This document shows positions 1-5,956 of a stretch of 6,205 nt of DNA, piece after piece. The notes under the pieces were generated by a model that did not search any database, was not told the origin of the DNA, and worked only from the letters and a program-made list of their open reading frames with translations. A program made the position numbers and the translations under genes. The stretch comes from Enterocloster bolteae (lineage in GTDB: Bacteria; Bacillota_A; Clostridia; Lachnospirales; Lachnospiraceae), in assembly GCA_021769025.1 (NCBI GenBank), contig JAETTS010000159.1, positions 1 to 6,205 on the forward strand, read 5' to 3'. How positions within the stretch are numbered: position 1 is the first letter of the stretch; each line of letters opens with the position of its first letter.

Positions 1-92
1 GTTTTCTCCGCGACCCTGGGGTCGTTATTCAAGGACAAAGAGACAGTGGAATAGCTGACATTTAAATTTTTAGCAATATCTTTGATGGTCAT
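1..92 (-). CDS. LacI-family transcriptional regulator, N-terminal fragment (runs off the left edge)
   Basis: Only the first 30 codons lie in the window. They begin MTIKDIAKNLNVSYSTVSLS, the LacI/GalR DNA-binding head: first helix TIKDIAKNLN, turn at NVS, recognition helix YSTVSLSLNN, then the start of the third helix with PRVAEK. Most relatives have TVSRVLN at this point; here it is TVSLSLNN, so the usual Arg is replaced. The start is fixed by AAGGAGAG about 7 nt upstream of the ATG. A strong promoter with a central palindrome lies just upstream, which suggests autorepression. Family members usually carry a periplasmic-binding-protein-like sugar or nucleoside sensor after the head, but that part is outside the window, so the effector and target genes cannot be named. 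Family assignment is sure; function is not. Confidence 0.9.
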   Translation of the reverse strand, partial: MTIKDIAKNLNVSYSTVSLSLNNDPRVAEK

Positions 93-125
93 ACAAGTCT
101 CTCTCCTTCTGGATTTCTTACTGAA

Positions 126-154
126 AGTATAATTTAAAACGTTTGAAATGTCAA
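126..154 (-). promoter_or_regulatory. sigma-A-type promoter of the LacI-family gene
   Basis: Read on the minus strand: -35 TTGACA (149-154, perfect consensus), a 17-bp spacer, and -10 TATACT (126-131, 5 of 6). Transcription would begin near 119, leaving a leader of about 27 nt that contains the Shine-Dalgarno sequence of the gene starting at 92. This is the best promoter match in the window. Confidence 0.8.
133..148. promoter_or_regulatory. palindromic operator inside the LacI-family promoter
   Basis: TTTAAAACGTTTGAAA is a 16-bp near-perfect palindrome (7 of 8 pairs) centred on CG, the usual centre of LacI-family operators. It fills almost the whole spacer between the -35 and -10 boxes, so a bound repressor would block RNA polymerase directly. 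Autoregulation by the adjacent LacI-family protein is the simplest reading (inference). Confidence 0.65.
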
Positions 155-281
155 TAGACAGTTCTATCTTAACTATATTTTGTACTTTTTCCACAAACTG
201 TATTGTGTGTTTTATACAATCTATCCTGTTTTTTATTTTTCTTTTCCACAGACACGCTATGTTTCCCGAAAAGGATACACT

Positions 282-461
282 TCACAGATACTTCTGCACC
301 TCCTCACAGGCCGCCACATGTACAAGGCAGTCCCGGTACCTGTGCTGGAGATTGTGGATACCGGATCCTTCCTTCTTTGCAAGGGGTGCCGCTGCATTAT
401 ATCCTGACAAACTCAGTTCGGCAATATACGTTTTTTAGTGAAAACGCTTGGTCAGCAGCAT
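282..461 (-). pseudogene. possible small broken gene (60 codons with one in-frame TAA)
   Basis: From an ATG at 461 the minus-strand frame reads MLLTKRFH, then TAA (435-437), then 50 further sense codons to a TGA at 282-284. The second part looks protein-like: it starts KTYIAELSLSGYNAAAPLAK and ends in an amphipathic stretch, HRYRDCLVHVAACEEVQKYL. Replacing the single TAA by a sense codon would give a continuous protein of 59 residues. I do not recognise it. It has no good Shine-Dalgarno site, and a promoter-like pair of hexamers falls inside it. It may be the decayed remnant of a gene, or a chance open frame; only the composition argues for the former. Confidence 0.25.
396..424 (-). promoter_or_regulatory. 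candidate promoter downstream of the regulator gene
   Basis: Minus strand: -35 TTGCCG (419-424, 4 of 6), a 17-bp spacer, and -10 TATAAT (396-401, perfect). Transcription would start near 389 and run toward the LacI-family gene, giving a leader of about 300 nt, or a small RNA if it ends sooner. No product was identified. The match may be fortuitous, since it lies inside a possible old coding frame. Confidence 0.35.
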
Positions 462-471
462 ATTCCGATAC

Positions 472-1794
472 CTATATATCAATCCGGTATATACGGGTGG
501 GCCTTCCCTTTGTCCCTGTGGATTTCATCCCTGTCTGTACCGCATATCCTGCCGTAGTCAGCCTCTCTATGATATGGTTTGTATGGCGGATCTTTACATT
601 GAGACGCTCGGCAAGCTCGGCCGCCGTAATTTCGTTATTCCCGCGGATCCCAAGGATGGTCTTGATTTTGCGGACCGTCCCCGGAGCAAGCATTGCCTTC
701 CCGGCAATTTCCATCAAATCCTCGTCAAGGGGCACCTGTTTAAGCGGCTCTGTCTCGGGCATGAGCGGACCCACAAGAGAATCCTCCACCACAGCATAAA
801 CCGCTTTGCGGTAAACGCCCTCGCGGAGCGCCTCAAGGGCACTGCTTTTTGCCGTGGATAACTCCGGCGCAACCCCATAAGCAACATAGGTACAAAAGCG
901 CAGCCGCTTCTGCAGGTAGTGACTCAACCCGCAATGCCTGAAATTACCGGTCATACGGCTGACGGTTTTCAGGTTCGTAAAAAGGAACAGGCCGTTTGTG
1001 GTCTTCTGTATCTGGAAATCAGCAAGGGTCTCCTTCTTATAGTCCAGAACCGCCTGCTGGAGCAGAAGCTCTTCCTCCTCGTCTGCTTCCACCAGCCCTT
1101 TCACGGATTCCCTGGCCACCACCACCGCGGCCGCCATATAATCTGCGCTTTTTTGGGCAGTAATCTGCCTGAGGAGCCCGTGAACCGTGCGGAGCAGCTG
1201 CTTCTCTGACGGATACAGGAAGGTATGGGGAATGCCGCAGGCCGCCAGCTTTGGCTGGACTGAGGAATTCCTGGATATCACATACGTTATCTCCCCTGCC
1301 TCCCAGCGTCTCTTAATCTGGGCAAAAAGCCTGTCCCCCAGTCCCTCAATCTCCTTAAGGGAGATATTTTTCCAATAATCCATGGTTTTCTGTCTTGCTG
1401 CATCCATATCCTTAATATCAAGCAAGGCCCTGCAGTTGTGCTTCTCATTCACCTGCAGATAGATATCCACCACCACCTTAGTGAGGTCAAGGCTTCTGTC
1501 CCTGTCCAAAAGGTCCAGAAGCGCATGGTATATCTCTTCAAGCTCAGTATCGAACGCAGCCACCGGCTTGTCATCCTCCGGGAAATAACGCTGTATGGCT
1601 GTCTGCACCACAAGTCCGCTCAAAAGAAATCCGTCATACTTGTCCCTGAGCTTGGGGTAAAGCTCAGGGAGCATGGAGAGATGCCCGTAATCATAGAGAT
1701 CAAGCTTTACTCCCGCTGCCTGGCCTGTGGACTCAAGCTTGTCTGAGAGATATGGAATCAGGCCAGGGGCTGCCAAAATCGCAAGTTTCATCAT
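472..1794 (-). CDS. multidomain cytosolic transcriptional regulator (sensor domain, degenerate GGDEF-like domain, winged helix)
   Basis: This 440-residue protein has no signal peptide or membrane segment. Residues about 3-210 alternate strands and helices in two lobes and resemble the PrpR_N-type sensor fold, for example KYDGFLLSG (52-60) and YVISRNSS (171-178), the latter followed by a Gly-containing turn and FLYPSEKQL. Residues about 216-345 resemble the GGDEF/nucleotide-cyclase-like domain of CdaR/PucR-type regulators: TNGLFLFTN, an NFRH motif, then YVAYGVAPELSTAKSSALEA. No GGDEF catalytic motif is present, so enzymatic activity is unlikely. Residues about 375-440 form a winged helix (EITAAELAERLNV, recognition helix through HTNHIIERL, wing ending GRPTRIYRI). 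Two ATGs stand in tandem (1794 and 1791). An in-frame TGA lies 9 nt upstream, and GGTGAT sits 5 nt before the first ATG, so the start is secure to within one codon. It lies 132 bases after the amidohydrolase pair and probably controls that unit; the ligand is unknown. Confidence 0.65.
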   Translation of the reverse strand: MMKLAILAAPGLIPYLSDKLESTGQAAGVKLDLYDYGHLSMLPELYPKLRDKYDGFLLSGLVVQTAIQRYFPEDDKPVAAFDTELEEIYHALLDLLDRDRSLDLTKVVVDIYLQVNEKHNCRALLDIKDMDAARQKTMDYWKNISLKEIEGLGDRLFAQIKRRWEAGEITYVISRNSSVQPKLAACGIPHTFLYPSEKQLLRTVHGLLRQITAQKSADYMAAAVVVARESVKGLVEADEEEELLLQQAVLDYKKETLADFQIQKTTNGLFLFTNLKTVSRMTGNFRHCGLSHYLQKRLRFCTYVAYGVAPELSTAKSSALEALREGVYRKAVYAVVEDSLVGPLMPETEPLKQVPLDEDLMEIAGKAMLAPGTVRKIKTILGIRGNNEITAAELAERLNVKIRHTNHIIERLTTAGYAVQTGMKSTGTKGRPTRIYRIDI

Positions 1795-1817
1795 GTTTAA
1801 TCACCACGCAGTTCCTT

Positions 1818-1886
1818 TCAAATGATTCTGTCCATTTTTTTATAGCATACGGCCAGGCAAATAGCAAGCAAAAAAGCCAGGTACAT
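1818..1886 (-). CDS. possible 22-residue hydrophobic small protein
   Basis: An ATG at 1886 preceded by AGGGG (4 nt spacing) opens a frame of 22 codons ending in TGA. The product starts MYLAFLLAICLAVCYKK and ends in a charged tail, as expected of a single-span membrane microprotein. Against this, the ATG and part of the ribosome-binding site lie in the loop and stem of the terminator-like hairpin, and the frame covers the candidate promoter of the regulator, so it may be a by-product of these signals. No family is recognised. Confidence 0.2.
   Translation of the reverse strand: MYLAFLLAICLAVCYKKMDRII
1824..1835 (-). repeat. 12-bp shared element, copy at the regulator promoter
   Basis: ATGGACAGAATC on the minus strand, identical to the copy at 5939-5950. 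It begins 3 nt downstream of the candidate -10 of the regulator, over the expected transcription start. Here it sits in a wider dyad, AAATG (1820-1824) and CATTT (1833-1837) with 8 bp between. It is a candidate operator (inference). Confidence 0.45.
1839..1867 (-). promoter_or_regulatory. candidate promoter of the regulator gene
   Basis: Minus strand: -35 TTGCTA (1862-1867, 4 of 6), a 17-bp spacer, and -10 TATAAA (1839-1844, 5 of 6) preceded by TGC, an extended -10. Transcription would start near 1832, inside the 12-bp element shared with the transporter promoter region, about 38 nt before the regulator ATG. It lies just after a terminator-like hairpin, which fits separate transcription of the regulator. 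Confidence 0.5.
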
Positions 1887-1899
1887 GAATCCCCTGACT
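1870..1899 (-). terminator. intrinsic terminator-like hairpin after the second amidohydrolase
   Basis: Minus strand: AGTCAGG (1893-1899), an 11-nt loop, CCTGGCT (1875-1881), with one T·G wobble in the stem, then further T residues to 1870. A-rich sequence before the stem can pair with the T tract to lengthen it. It lies about 28 nt after the stop of the second amidohydrolase. The stem is short and the loop large, so read-through into the regulator is likely to some degree. Confidence 0.5.
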
Positions 1900-1926
1900 C
1901 TTCTTTGACGAAACAGGACTTGCCGT

Positions 1927-3132
1927 TCACCCTGATATGGCTGGATTCACCTCTCTTTCCAACAGCCGCAGGGCCAGCCTGGTCTGCATTTCAACCCCCA
2001 GCTTGAGACAGGTTTCATCCATATCAAAGTCCTGGCTGTGAAGGGGCGCCGTGATCTTTTTCCTTCTGCTGGCGCAGCCCAGATGATAAAAGACACCCTT
2101 GGCCTTGTCCAGGAAAAATGAAAAGTCCTCCACCCCCATGCTGGGACACTTCTTCCAGTGGATATGTTCCTCTCCAATGATGTCAGAAGCTGTTTCCACC
2201 AGCACATCCACCACCTGATCCGTGTTGATAAGGGCGGCATATCCCGGGGTCACCGTGACTTCGCCGTTTCCTCCCATTGCCTGGCAGGTGCACTTTACCA
2301 TGCGGGTCATGGTGTCAATGATATTCTGCCTCACCATCCGGTCTGTGGTTCTAAGGGTGCCGGTCATCTCCACTTCCCCTGCAACAATGTTGCCGGCAGT
2401 CCCGCCGCATATGGTCCCTATTGTGAGCACCCCATTGTCCAGCGGGGAAATACAGCGGCTCACCAGAACCTGCAGGCTGTTTATGACAGCAGCAGCCATG
2501 ACAATGGCATCCACCCCTGTATCCGGATAAGCCCCATGACAGCTTTTTCCACGAAGTTTTATGTGTATATGGTCAGAAGAGGCATTTAAATCACCGTAGC
2601 GGATTTCAATTTCGCCTGACTCATGGGTTGGCATCACATGCAGGCCTATGACATAATCCACATGAGGTTCTTCCATACAGCCAGCCTCCACCATGGGAAG
2701 TGCGCCTCCTGTAGTCTCCTCTGCGGGCTGGAAAAAGAACTTCACACACCCGGACCACTCTGCCTTACATTCCCTCAGGATGCGGGCCGCACCCAGAGCT
2801 ATGGACACATGGGCATCATGGCCGCAGGCATGCATAAAGCCGGGATTCATGGAGCCGTACGGGCAGGCCGGATTCTCCGTCAGCGGCAGGGCATCCATGT
2901 CAGCCCGCAGGGCCACCGTGTTTCCCCTGCCCGGTCTGCTGCCCTGAATCATGGCTGCAATCCCCGTGCCTGCTACAGGATATTCGTAGGAAATCCCCCA
3001 TCCGTCCAGCAGTTCGCGGATACGGGCACTGGTCCATTTTTCTTCAAACCCAGGTTCAGGATGGCGGTGGAAATCCCTGCGGATCTCCACCAGCTCCAGG
3101 TATATTTCTTCTATACGCTGTTTTATATCCAT
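1927..3132 (-). CDS. M20D-family metallo-amidohydrolase (second of the pair)
   Basis: A 401-residue cytosolic zinc-type amidohydrolase of the hippurate/IAA-amino-acid hydrolase group, expected to cleave an N-acyl or N-aroyl amide from an amino acid. Family signatures run in order: RDFHRHPEPGFEE (19-31), ALRADMDALPL (74-84), MHACGHDAH (100-108), FFQPAEETTGGA (133-144), GLHVMP (163-168), the dimerisation-domain motif KSCHGAYPDTG (196-206), and C-terminal GVEDFSFF with LHSQDF. All expected metal and catalytic residues are present: Cys103, His105, general base Glu138, Glu139, His165 and His365, plus His199 of the small domain. Length is normal. The start has AAAGG 8 nt upstream. It begins 29 nt after the stop of the first amidohydrolase, so the two are co-transcribed. 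The substrate cannot be read from the sequence; N-acetyl-diaminopimelate deacetylase or N-acyl-amino-acid hydrolase activity is equally possible. Confidence 0.9.
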   Translation of the reverse strand: MDIKQRIEEIYLELVEIRRDFHRHPEPGFEEKWTSARIRELLDGWGISYEYPVAGTGIAAMIQGSRPGRGNTVALRADMDALPLTENPACPYGSMNPGFMHACGHDAHVSIALGAARILRECKAEWSGCVKFFFQPAEETTGGALPMVEAGCMEEPHVDYVIGLHVMPTHESGEIEIRYGDLNASSDHIHIKLRGKSCHGAYPDTGVDAIVMAAAVINSLQVLVSRCISPLDNGVLTIGTICGGTAGNIVAGEVEMTGTLRTTDRMVRQNIIDTMTRMVKCTCQAMGGNGEVTVTPGYAALINTDQVVDVLVETASDIIGEEHIHWKKCPSMGVEDFSFFLDKAKGVFYHLGCASRRKKITAPLHSQDFDMDETCLKLGVEMQTRLALRLLEREVNPAISG

Positions 3133-3161
3133 ACAATCAACCTTTCAAAGGACATCCACCA

Positions 3162-4439
3162 TCAATTTCCGGCCATCTCATAAAGAGTCTCTTCTGCCTG
3201 CCGGATACAGTCCGATACCGTTCCTGCCGCTGCATTTTCCAGCAGCCAATCCATTGCCGCCTTAGTATAAGCAGCCGCGCCCCGGTAAAGATAGGCATCA
3301 TTAAACTGTACCTTGGGATTATGACATCCCCACTTGCGTCCCTGACGGCTGTCCCCAAGGAATATCCAGCCAAAGCCGGAAGGAACCTTTTCGGCGATAT
3401 AGGAAAAATCCTCGGCACTTGTGCTTTTGCTGTAAGCTCCCCCCCATGCAGTGCGCATATCCCAGGCCTCGTCCCCAAACATCTCCTTCATGGAACAGAG
3501 AAAGGACTTGTGCACGTTGCTGTCCACCACAAGGAGCGGACAGGCAGTGCCGAAGGTAACCTCTGCCGTCACACCTTTGGCCTTCCCCACATATTCCACC
3601 AGGGTTACAAGGTCCTTTCTCAGCCGTTCTCCAACCTGCTTGCTGAATGTACGTATGGTCCCCTGCATAATAGCTGTTTCCGGTATGATATTGGCGCTGT
3701 CCCCTGCACTCATTTTCCCCACCGTCATGGTACAGCTGTCAAAGGGCGACCGGTGCTCCGCCACGATTTCATGGATTCCCTGGTAGATTGCGCACATGGC
3801 TCCAAGGGGATTATGCGTCCAGTCAGGGGCTGCACCATGACCGCCCACCCCCTTTATATGGATTTCAAACCGTCCGGAGGAGGCGTACACCGCGCCCGGC
3901 CCAAAGACACCCACGGTCCCTTCCTTTACAGGGCTGCCTGCAATATCATGAAACATGAGCGCGGCATCCACATGGGGATTTTCAAGGATTCCTGCCTCTA
4001 TCATGGCCTTAGCCCCTTCAAGTGTCTCCTCCCCCGGCTGAAACAGTATTTTTACCGTCCCTTCAATCTCATCTTCATGGCGTTTCAAAAGCTTTGCAGC
4101 GCCTAACAGCATAGCGGTATGGTTGTCATGTCCGCATGTGTGCATGCGTCCCTTTATCCGCGAAGCATACGGCACACCGGATTCCTCCTCTATGGGAAGG
4201 GCGTCCATATCCGCGCGGATGAGAAATACCTTGCCCGGCTTTTTACCTCCTGCCAGCACGGCAACACCCGATTCCCCATACTCAAGGGGCTGGTAGCCGA
4301 AATCCGAGAGGGCCTTCATCACATAGGCTTTTGTACCCGGAAGGGAAAGCCCCAGCTCCGGATTCGCATGCAGATATCTTCTGTATGCAACAAGCTCGTC
4401 GTTTAATTGGCATGCTTCCTCAAGATAATTGTAGTTCAT
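3162..4439 (-). CDS. M20D-family metallo-amidohydrolase (first of the pair)
   Basis: A 425-residue cytosolic amidohydrolase of the same broad family as its neighbour but only distantly similar to it. Motifs: RRYLHANPELGL (20-31), LIRADMDALPIEEE (73-86), MHTCGHDNHTAMLLGAA (99-115), LFQPGEETLEGA (132-143), FHDIAG (163-168), GVGGHGAAPDWTHNP in the dimerisation domain, STSAEDFSYIAEKVPSG, and HNPKVQFND near the C-terminus. The metal and catalytic set is complete: Cys102, His104, Glu137, Glu138, His164 and His373, plus His201. After His373 there are 52 residues, longer than in the neighbour, ending in a helical tail rich in Ala and Glu. An earlier ATG at 4454 would add five residues (MGETK) but has no ribosome-binding site; the ATG at 4439 has one. 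It follows the transporter gene by 59 nt. The substrate is probably an N-acylated or N-aroylated amino acid (family knowledge, not shown here). Confidence 0.9.
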   Translation of the reverse strand: MNYNYLEEACQLNDELVAYRRYLHANPELGLSLPGTKAYVMKALSDFGYQPLEYGESGVAVLAGGKKPGKVFLIRADMDALPIEEESGVPYASRIKGRMHTCGHDNHTAMLLGAAKLLKRHEDEIEGTVKILFQPGEETLEGAKAMIEAGILENPHVDAALMFHDIAGSPVKEGTVGVFGPGAVYASSGRFEIHIKGVGGHGAAPDWTHNPLGAMCAIYQGIHEIVAEHRSPFDSCTMTVGKMSAGDSANIIPETAIMQGTIRTFSKQVGERLRKDLVTLVEYVGKAKGVTAEVTFGTACPLLVVDSNVHKSFLCSMKEMFGDEAWDMRTAWGGAYSKSTSAEDFSYIAEKVPSGFGWIFLGDSRQGRKWGCHNPKVQFNDAYLYRGAAAYTKAAMDWLLENAAAGTVSDCIRQAEETLYEMAGN

Positions 4440-4452
4440 TTTAGTCTCTCCC
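4440..4452 (-). promoter_or_regulatory. ribosome-binding site that sets the start of the first amidohydrolase
   Basis: GGGAGAG (4446-4452 on the minus strand) stands 6 nt before the ATG at 4439. The alternative in-frame ATG at 4454 overlaps this site and is preceded only by AT-rich sequence, so 4439 is the better start. Confidence 0.65.
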
Positions 4453-4498
4453 ATATCATTTTAAGGTTTATATTCACTCAGTGCCGGCGCCTTGCCAG

Positions 4499-5788
4499 TC
4501 AGACGGTTGCCTCCTTCATGGAAACCGGAAGCTTTGCCCGTTTGCGGTTTGCAATCACTATGCTTATAAAAATCATCGGAATGGCAATCAGCGCAGCTGT
4601 GGACACCACCATCCACGCGCCGGAATACCCGCCGGTCTTATCGAAAACATAGGCGGAAAACATATTTCCGATAGGTGTTCCGAATGCCGTGATGCTCTGG
4701 ATTGTGCCAAGGTAACGGCCATAGTCCTTATCTCCGAATACCGTAGAAACAATGAGTGGCGTGACAATCGTTCCCACAGAACCGCCGATACAAAAGAACA
4801 TGAGGTACAGATAAATAAAGTTTGTACTGTATATGGATAAAAACAGCATGAGCAAACAGCAGAAATAGGATGTCATGCCCAGTAAAAGACCTTTCTTCAC
4901 ACCAATCTTATCACAAAGTGAGCCCAGCACGATCTTTCCTATGGTAAGGGAACCAATGGCGATTCCGGAAATGCTGGCTGCCTTTACTGCATTACCATTA
5001 AAAAGGTCTGTAAGATATGGGGTGCGGTGGTTGGTTACGGACGCATTGCAAATTTGAATCAGCATGATTCCCATCACAACCGTGAAGAATACAATGCTCT
5101 TGATTCCCTCCTTGTAGGGTACGCCGGTCAGCACGGTTTTCCCGGCGCTTGCACCGGAGCCTGTACTTTCCTTTTCTCCCAGCCGTTCCGTATATCCCTT
5201 TTCCTGGGGACACTCCACAACCGTGAAATAGATAAGGGGCAGCATAACCACAAGCAGCATGACTCCTTCAAATATGTACGTCTTTCTCCAGCCGTAATTC
5301 TCACAGAGATAACTCAGCAACGGCGACATGAGCATGCTTCCCACTCCGGAGCCTGCCAGGGCAAGACTGATGGCAATGCCCTTTTTCTTAGGCCCGAACC
5401 ACCGGTTGATAAGGATTGGTACTGACATGATGGTGGCCGCGCACCATGTAGCGCTGGAGTAAACAGACAGAACATAATACTGGCGGATATCCGTAAACAT
5501 CAGCGGAATGAAAAATGTGGATGCGACTCCGGCTGTGGAAATCAGCATGATGCGCTTTAGGCCGAATCTCTGGATCAGACGTCCGCTCATATAACAGCTG
5601 ATCAATGAACCAATACAGGTAAAGATTGACTTTGATGACCAGAGTGACCGGCTGAAGCCTTGCTCCTGCGTGATTGAAATTGTAAAGACGGATCCGGTGG
5701 ATGTGGTGGAATAAACCAGCGCATAGATAATCGCACTGACCATGACCATGTACCAACCATAGTAACGTTTTTCTTTAACAGCGTCCAT
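4499..5788 (-). CDS. MFS transporter, OxlT/monocarboxylate-like
   Basis: A 429-residue integral membrane protein with the 6+6 helix layout of the major facilitator superfamily. The first half spans about residues 13-190. A polar, Ser/Gly-rich cytoplasmic loop (about 192-230) follows, then six more helices and a basic C-terminal tail, NRKRAKLP. The opening YYGWYMVMVSAIIYALVY and the segment NRWFGPKKKGIAISLALAGS (128-147) are typical of the oxalate/formate antiporter and monocarboxylate group. Motif A-like turns occur at GRLIQRFGLKR (69-79) and GSLCDKIGVKK (289-299). The start is preceded by AGGGGG about 10 nt upstream. As the first gene before two amidohydrolases it probably carries their substrate or product, likely a carboxylate or N-acyl amino acid; direction and substrate are inferred only from context. 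Confidence 0.88.
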   Translation of the reverse strand: MDAVKEKRYYGWYMVMVSAIIYALVYSTTSTGSVFTISITQEQGFSRSLWSSKSIFTCIGSLISCYMSGRLIQRFGLKRIMLISTAGVASTFFIPLMFTDIRQYYVLSVYSSATWCAATIMSVPILINRWFGPKKKGIAISLALAGSGVGSMLMSPLLSYLCENYGWRKTYIFEGVMLLVVMLPLIYFTVVECPQEKGYTERLGEKESTGSGASAGKTVLTGVPYKEGIKSIVFFTVVMGIMLIQICNASVTNHRTPYLTDLFNGNAVKAASISGIAIGSLTIGKIVLGSLCDKIGVKKGLLLGMTSYFCCLLMLFLSIYSTNFIYLYLMFFCIGGSVGTIVTPLIVSTVFGDKDYGRYLGTIQSITAFGTPIGNMFSAYVFDKTGGYSGAWMVVSTAALIAIPMIFISIVIANRKRAKLPVSMKEATV

Positions 5789-5846
5789 GTGAATAGTTCC
5801 CCCTATTTTTTAATTTTGGTGTATTTTTAGCGTGTGCTTTAATATT

Positions 5847-5875
5847 AGGTTACCATCACACCATATTAATGTCAA
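5847..5875 (-). promoter_or_regulatory. candidate proximal promoter of the transporter-amidohydrolase unit
   Basis: Minus strand: -35 TTGACA (5870-5875, perfect), a 17-bp spacer, and -10 TAACCT (5847-5852), which keeps the key T, A and final T and is preceded by TGG (extended -10). Transcription would start near 5840, giving a leader of about 52 nt before the transporter ATG. The weak -10 suggests dependence on an activator or low basal activity. Confidence 0.5.
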
Positions 5876-5907
5876 ACGATTTTTGTGCCTTATATACACA
5901 TTTGTGA

Positions 5908-5921
5908 TATTTATATAAATA
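5908..5921. repeat. 14-bp perfect AT palindrome upstream of the transporter promoter
   Basis: TATTTATATAAATA is fully self-complementary and centred about 42 bp upstream of the proximal -35 box. Around it TTTGTG occurs three times on the plus strand, at 5882-5887, 5901-5906 and 5933-5938. It could be a regulator site or an UP-like or curved AT element; in such AT-rich sequence chance is a fair alternative. Confidence 0.3.
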
Positions 5922-5938
5922 AGGTGATTTATTTTGTG

Positions 5939-5950
5939 GATTCTGTCCAT
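5939..5950 (-). repeat. 12-bp shared element, copy upstream of the transporter
   Basis: ATGGACAGAATC on the minus strand, identical to 1824-1835. It lies 6 nt downstream of the distal extended -10 and about 64 nt upstream of the -35 of the proximal promoter. A small dyad, TGG (5937-5939) and CCA (5947-5949), surrounds it. It is a candidate binding site for the regulator encoded at 472-1794 (inference). Confidence 0.45.
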
Positions 5951-5956
5951 GGAAAA

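Larger units (their letters stand above)
93..471. other. 379-base gap between the two regulator genes, no confident gene
   Basis: This stretch follows the stop of the 440-residue regulator. Its left part (about 93-280) is AT-rich and contains the LacI-family promoter. Its right part (about 282-461) has more even composition and a minus-strand open frame interrupted by one stop. I found no hairpin followed by a T tract that would terminate the regulator transcript. The only clear inverted repeat, CCGGTA/TACCGG at 333-338 and 359-364, has a 20-nt loop and no T run. Plus-strand open frames here have no ribosome-binding sites and unlikely protein composition. Confidence 0.6.

Noticed and set aside
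333..364. CCGGTA/TACCGG inverted repeat as a terminator of the regulator transcript.
   Set aside because: The stem is six pairs with a 20-nt loop and no T tract on either strand.
203..799. Plus-strand open frame of 198 codons covering the gap and the end of the regulator gene.
   Set aside because: Its right half is antisense to the well-supported regulator gene. It has no ribosome-binding site, and it is rich in Ser, Cys, Pro and Arg without any recognisable motif.
1733..1930. A 65-codon minus-strand frame starting with GTG that overlaps the stop of the second amidohydrolase (GTGA) and runs into the regulator gene.
   Set aside because: The GTGA overlap looks like translational coupling, but there is no convincing ribosome-binding site. 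The frame overlaps the regulator start by about 60 nt, and its composition is Trp/Cys-rich and unlike a real domain.
3321..4106. Plus-strand open frame of 261 codons.
   Set aside because: It is entirely antisense to the first amidohydrolase, whose motifs are complete, so it is a shadow frame.
5866..5880. Possible cre (CcpA) site around AAATCGTTTGACA at the transporter promoter.
   Set aside because: The CA expected at the end of the cre consensus is shifted by one base and the TG at the front is absent, so it does not fit.
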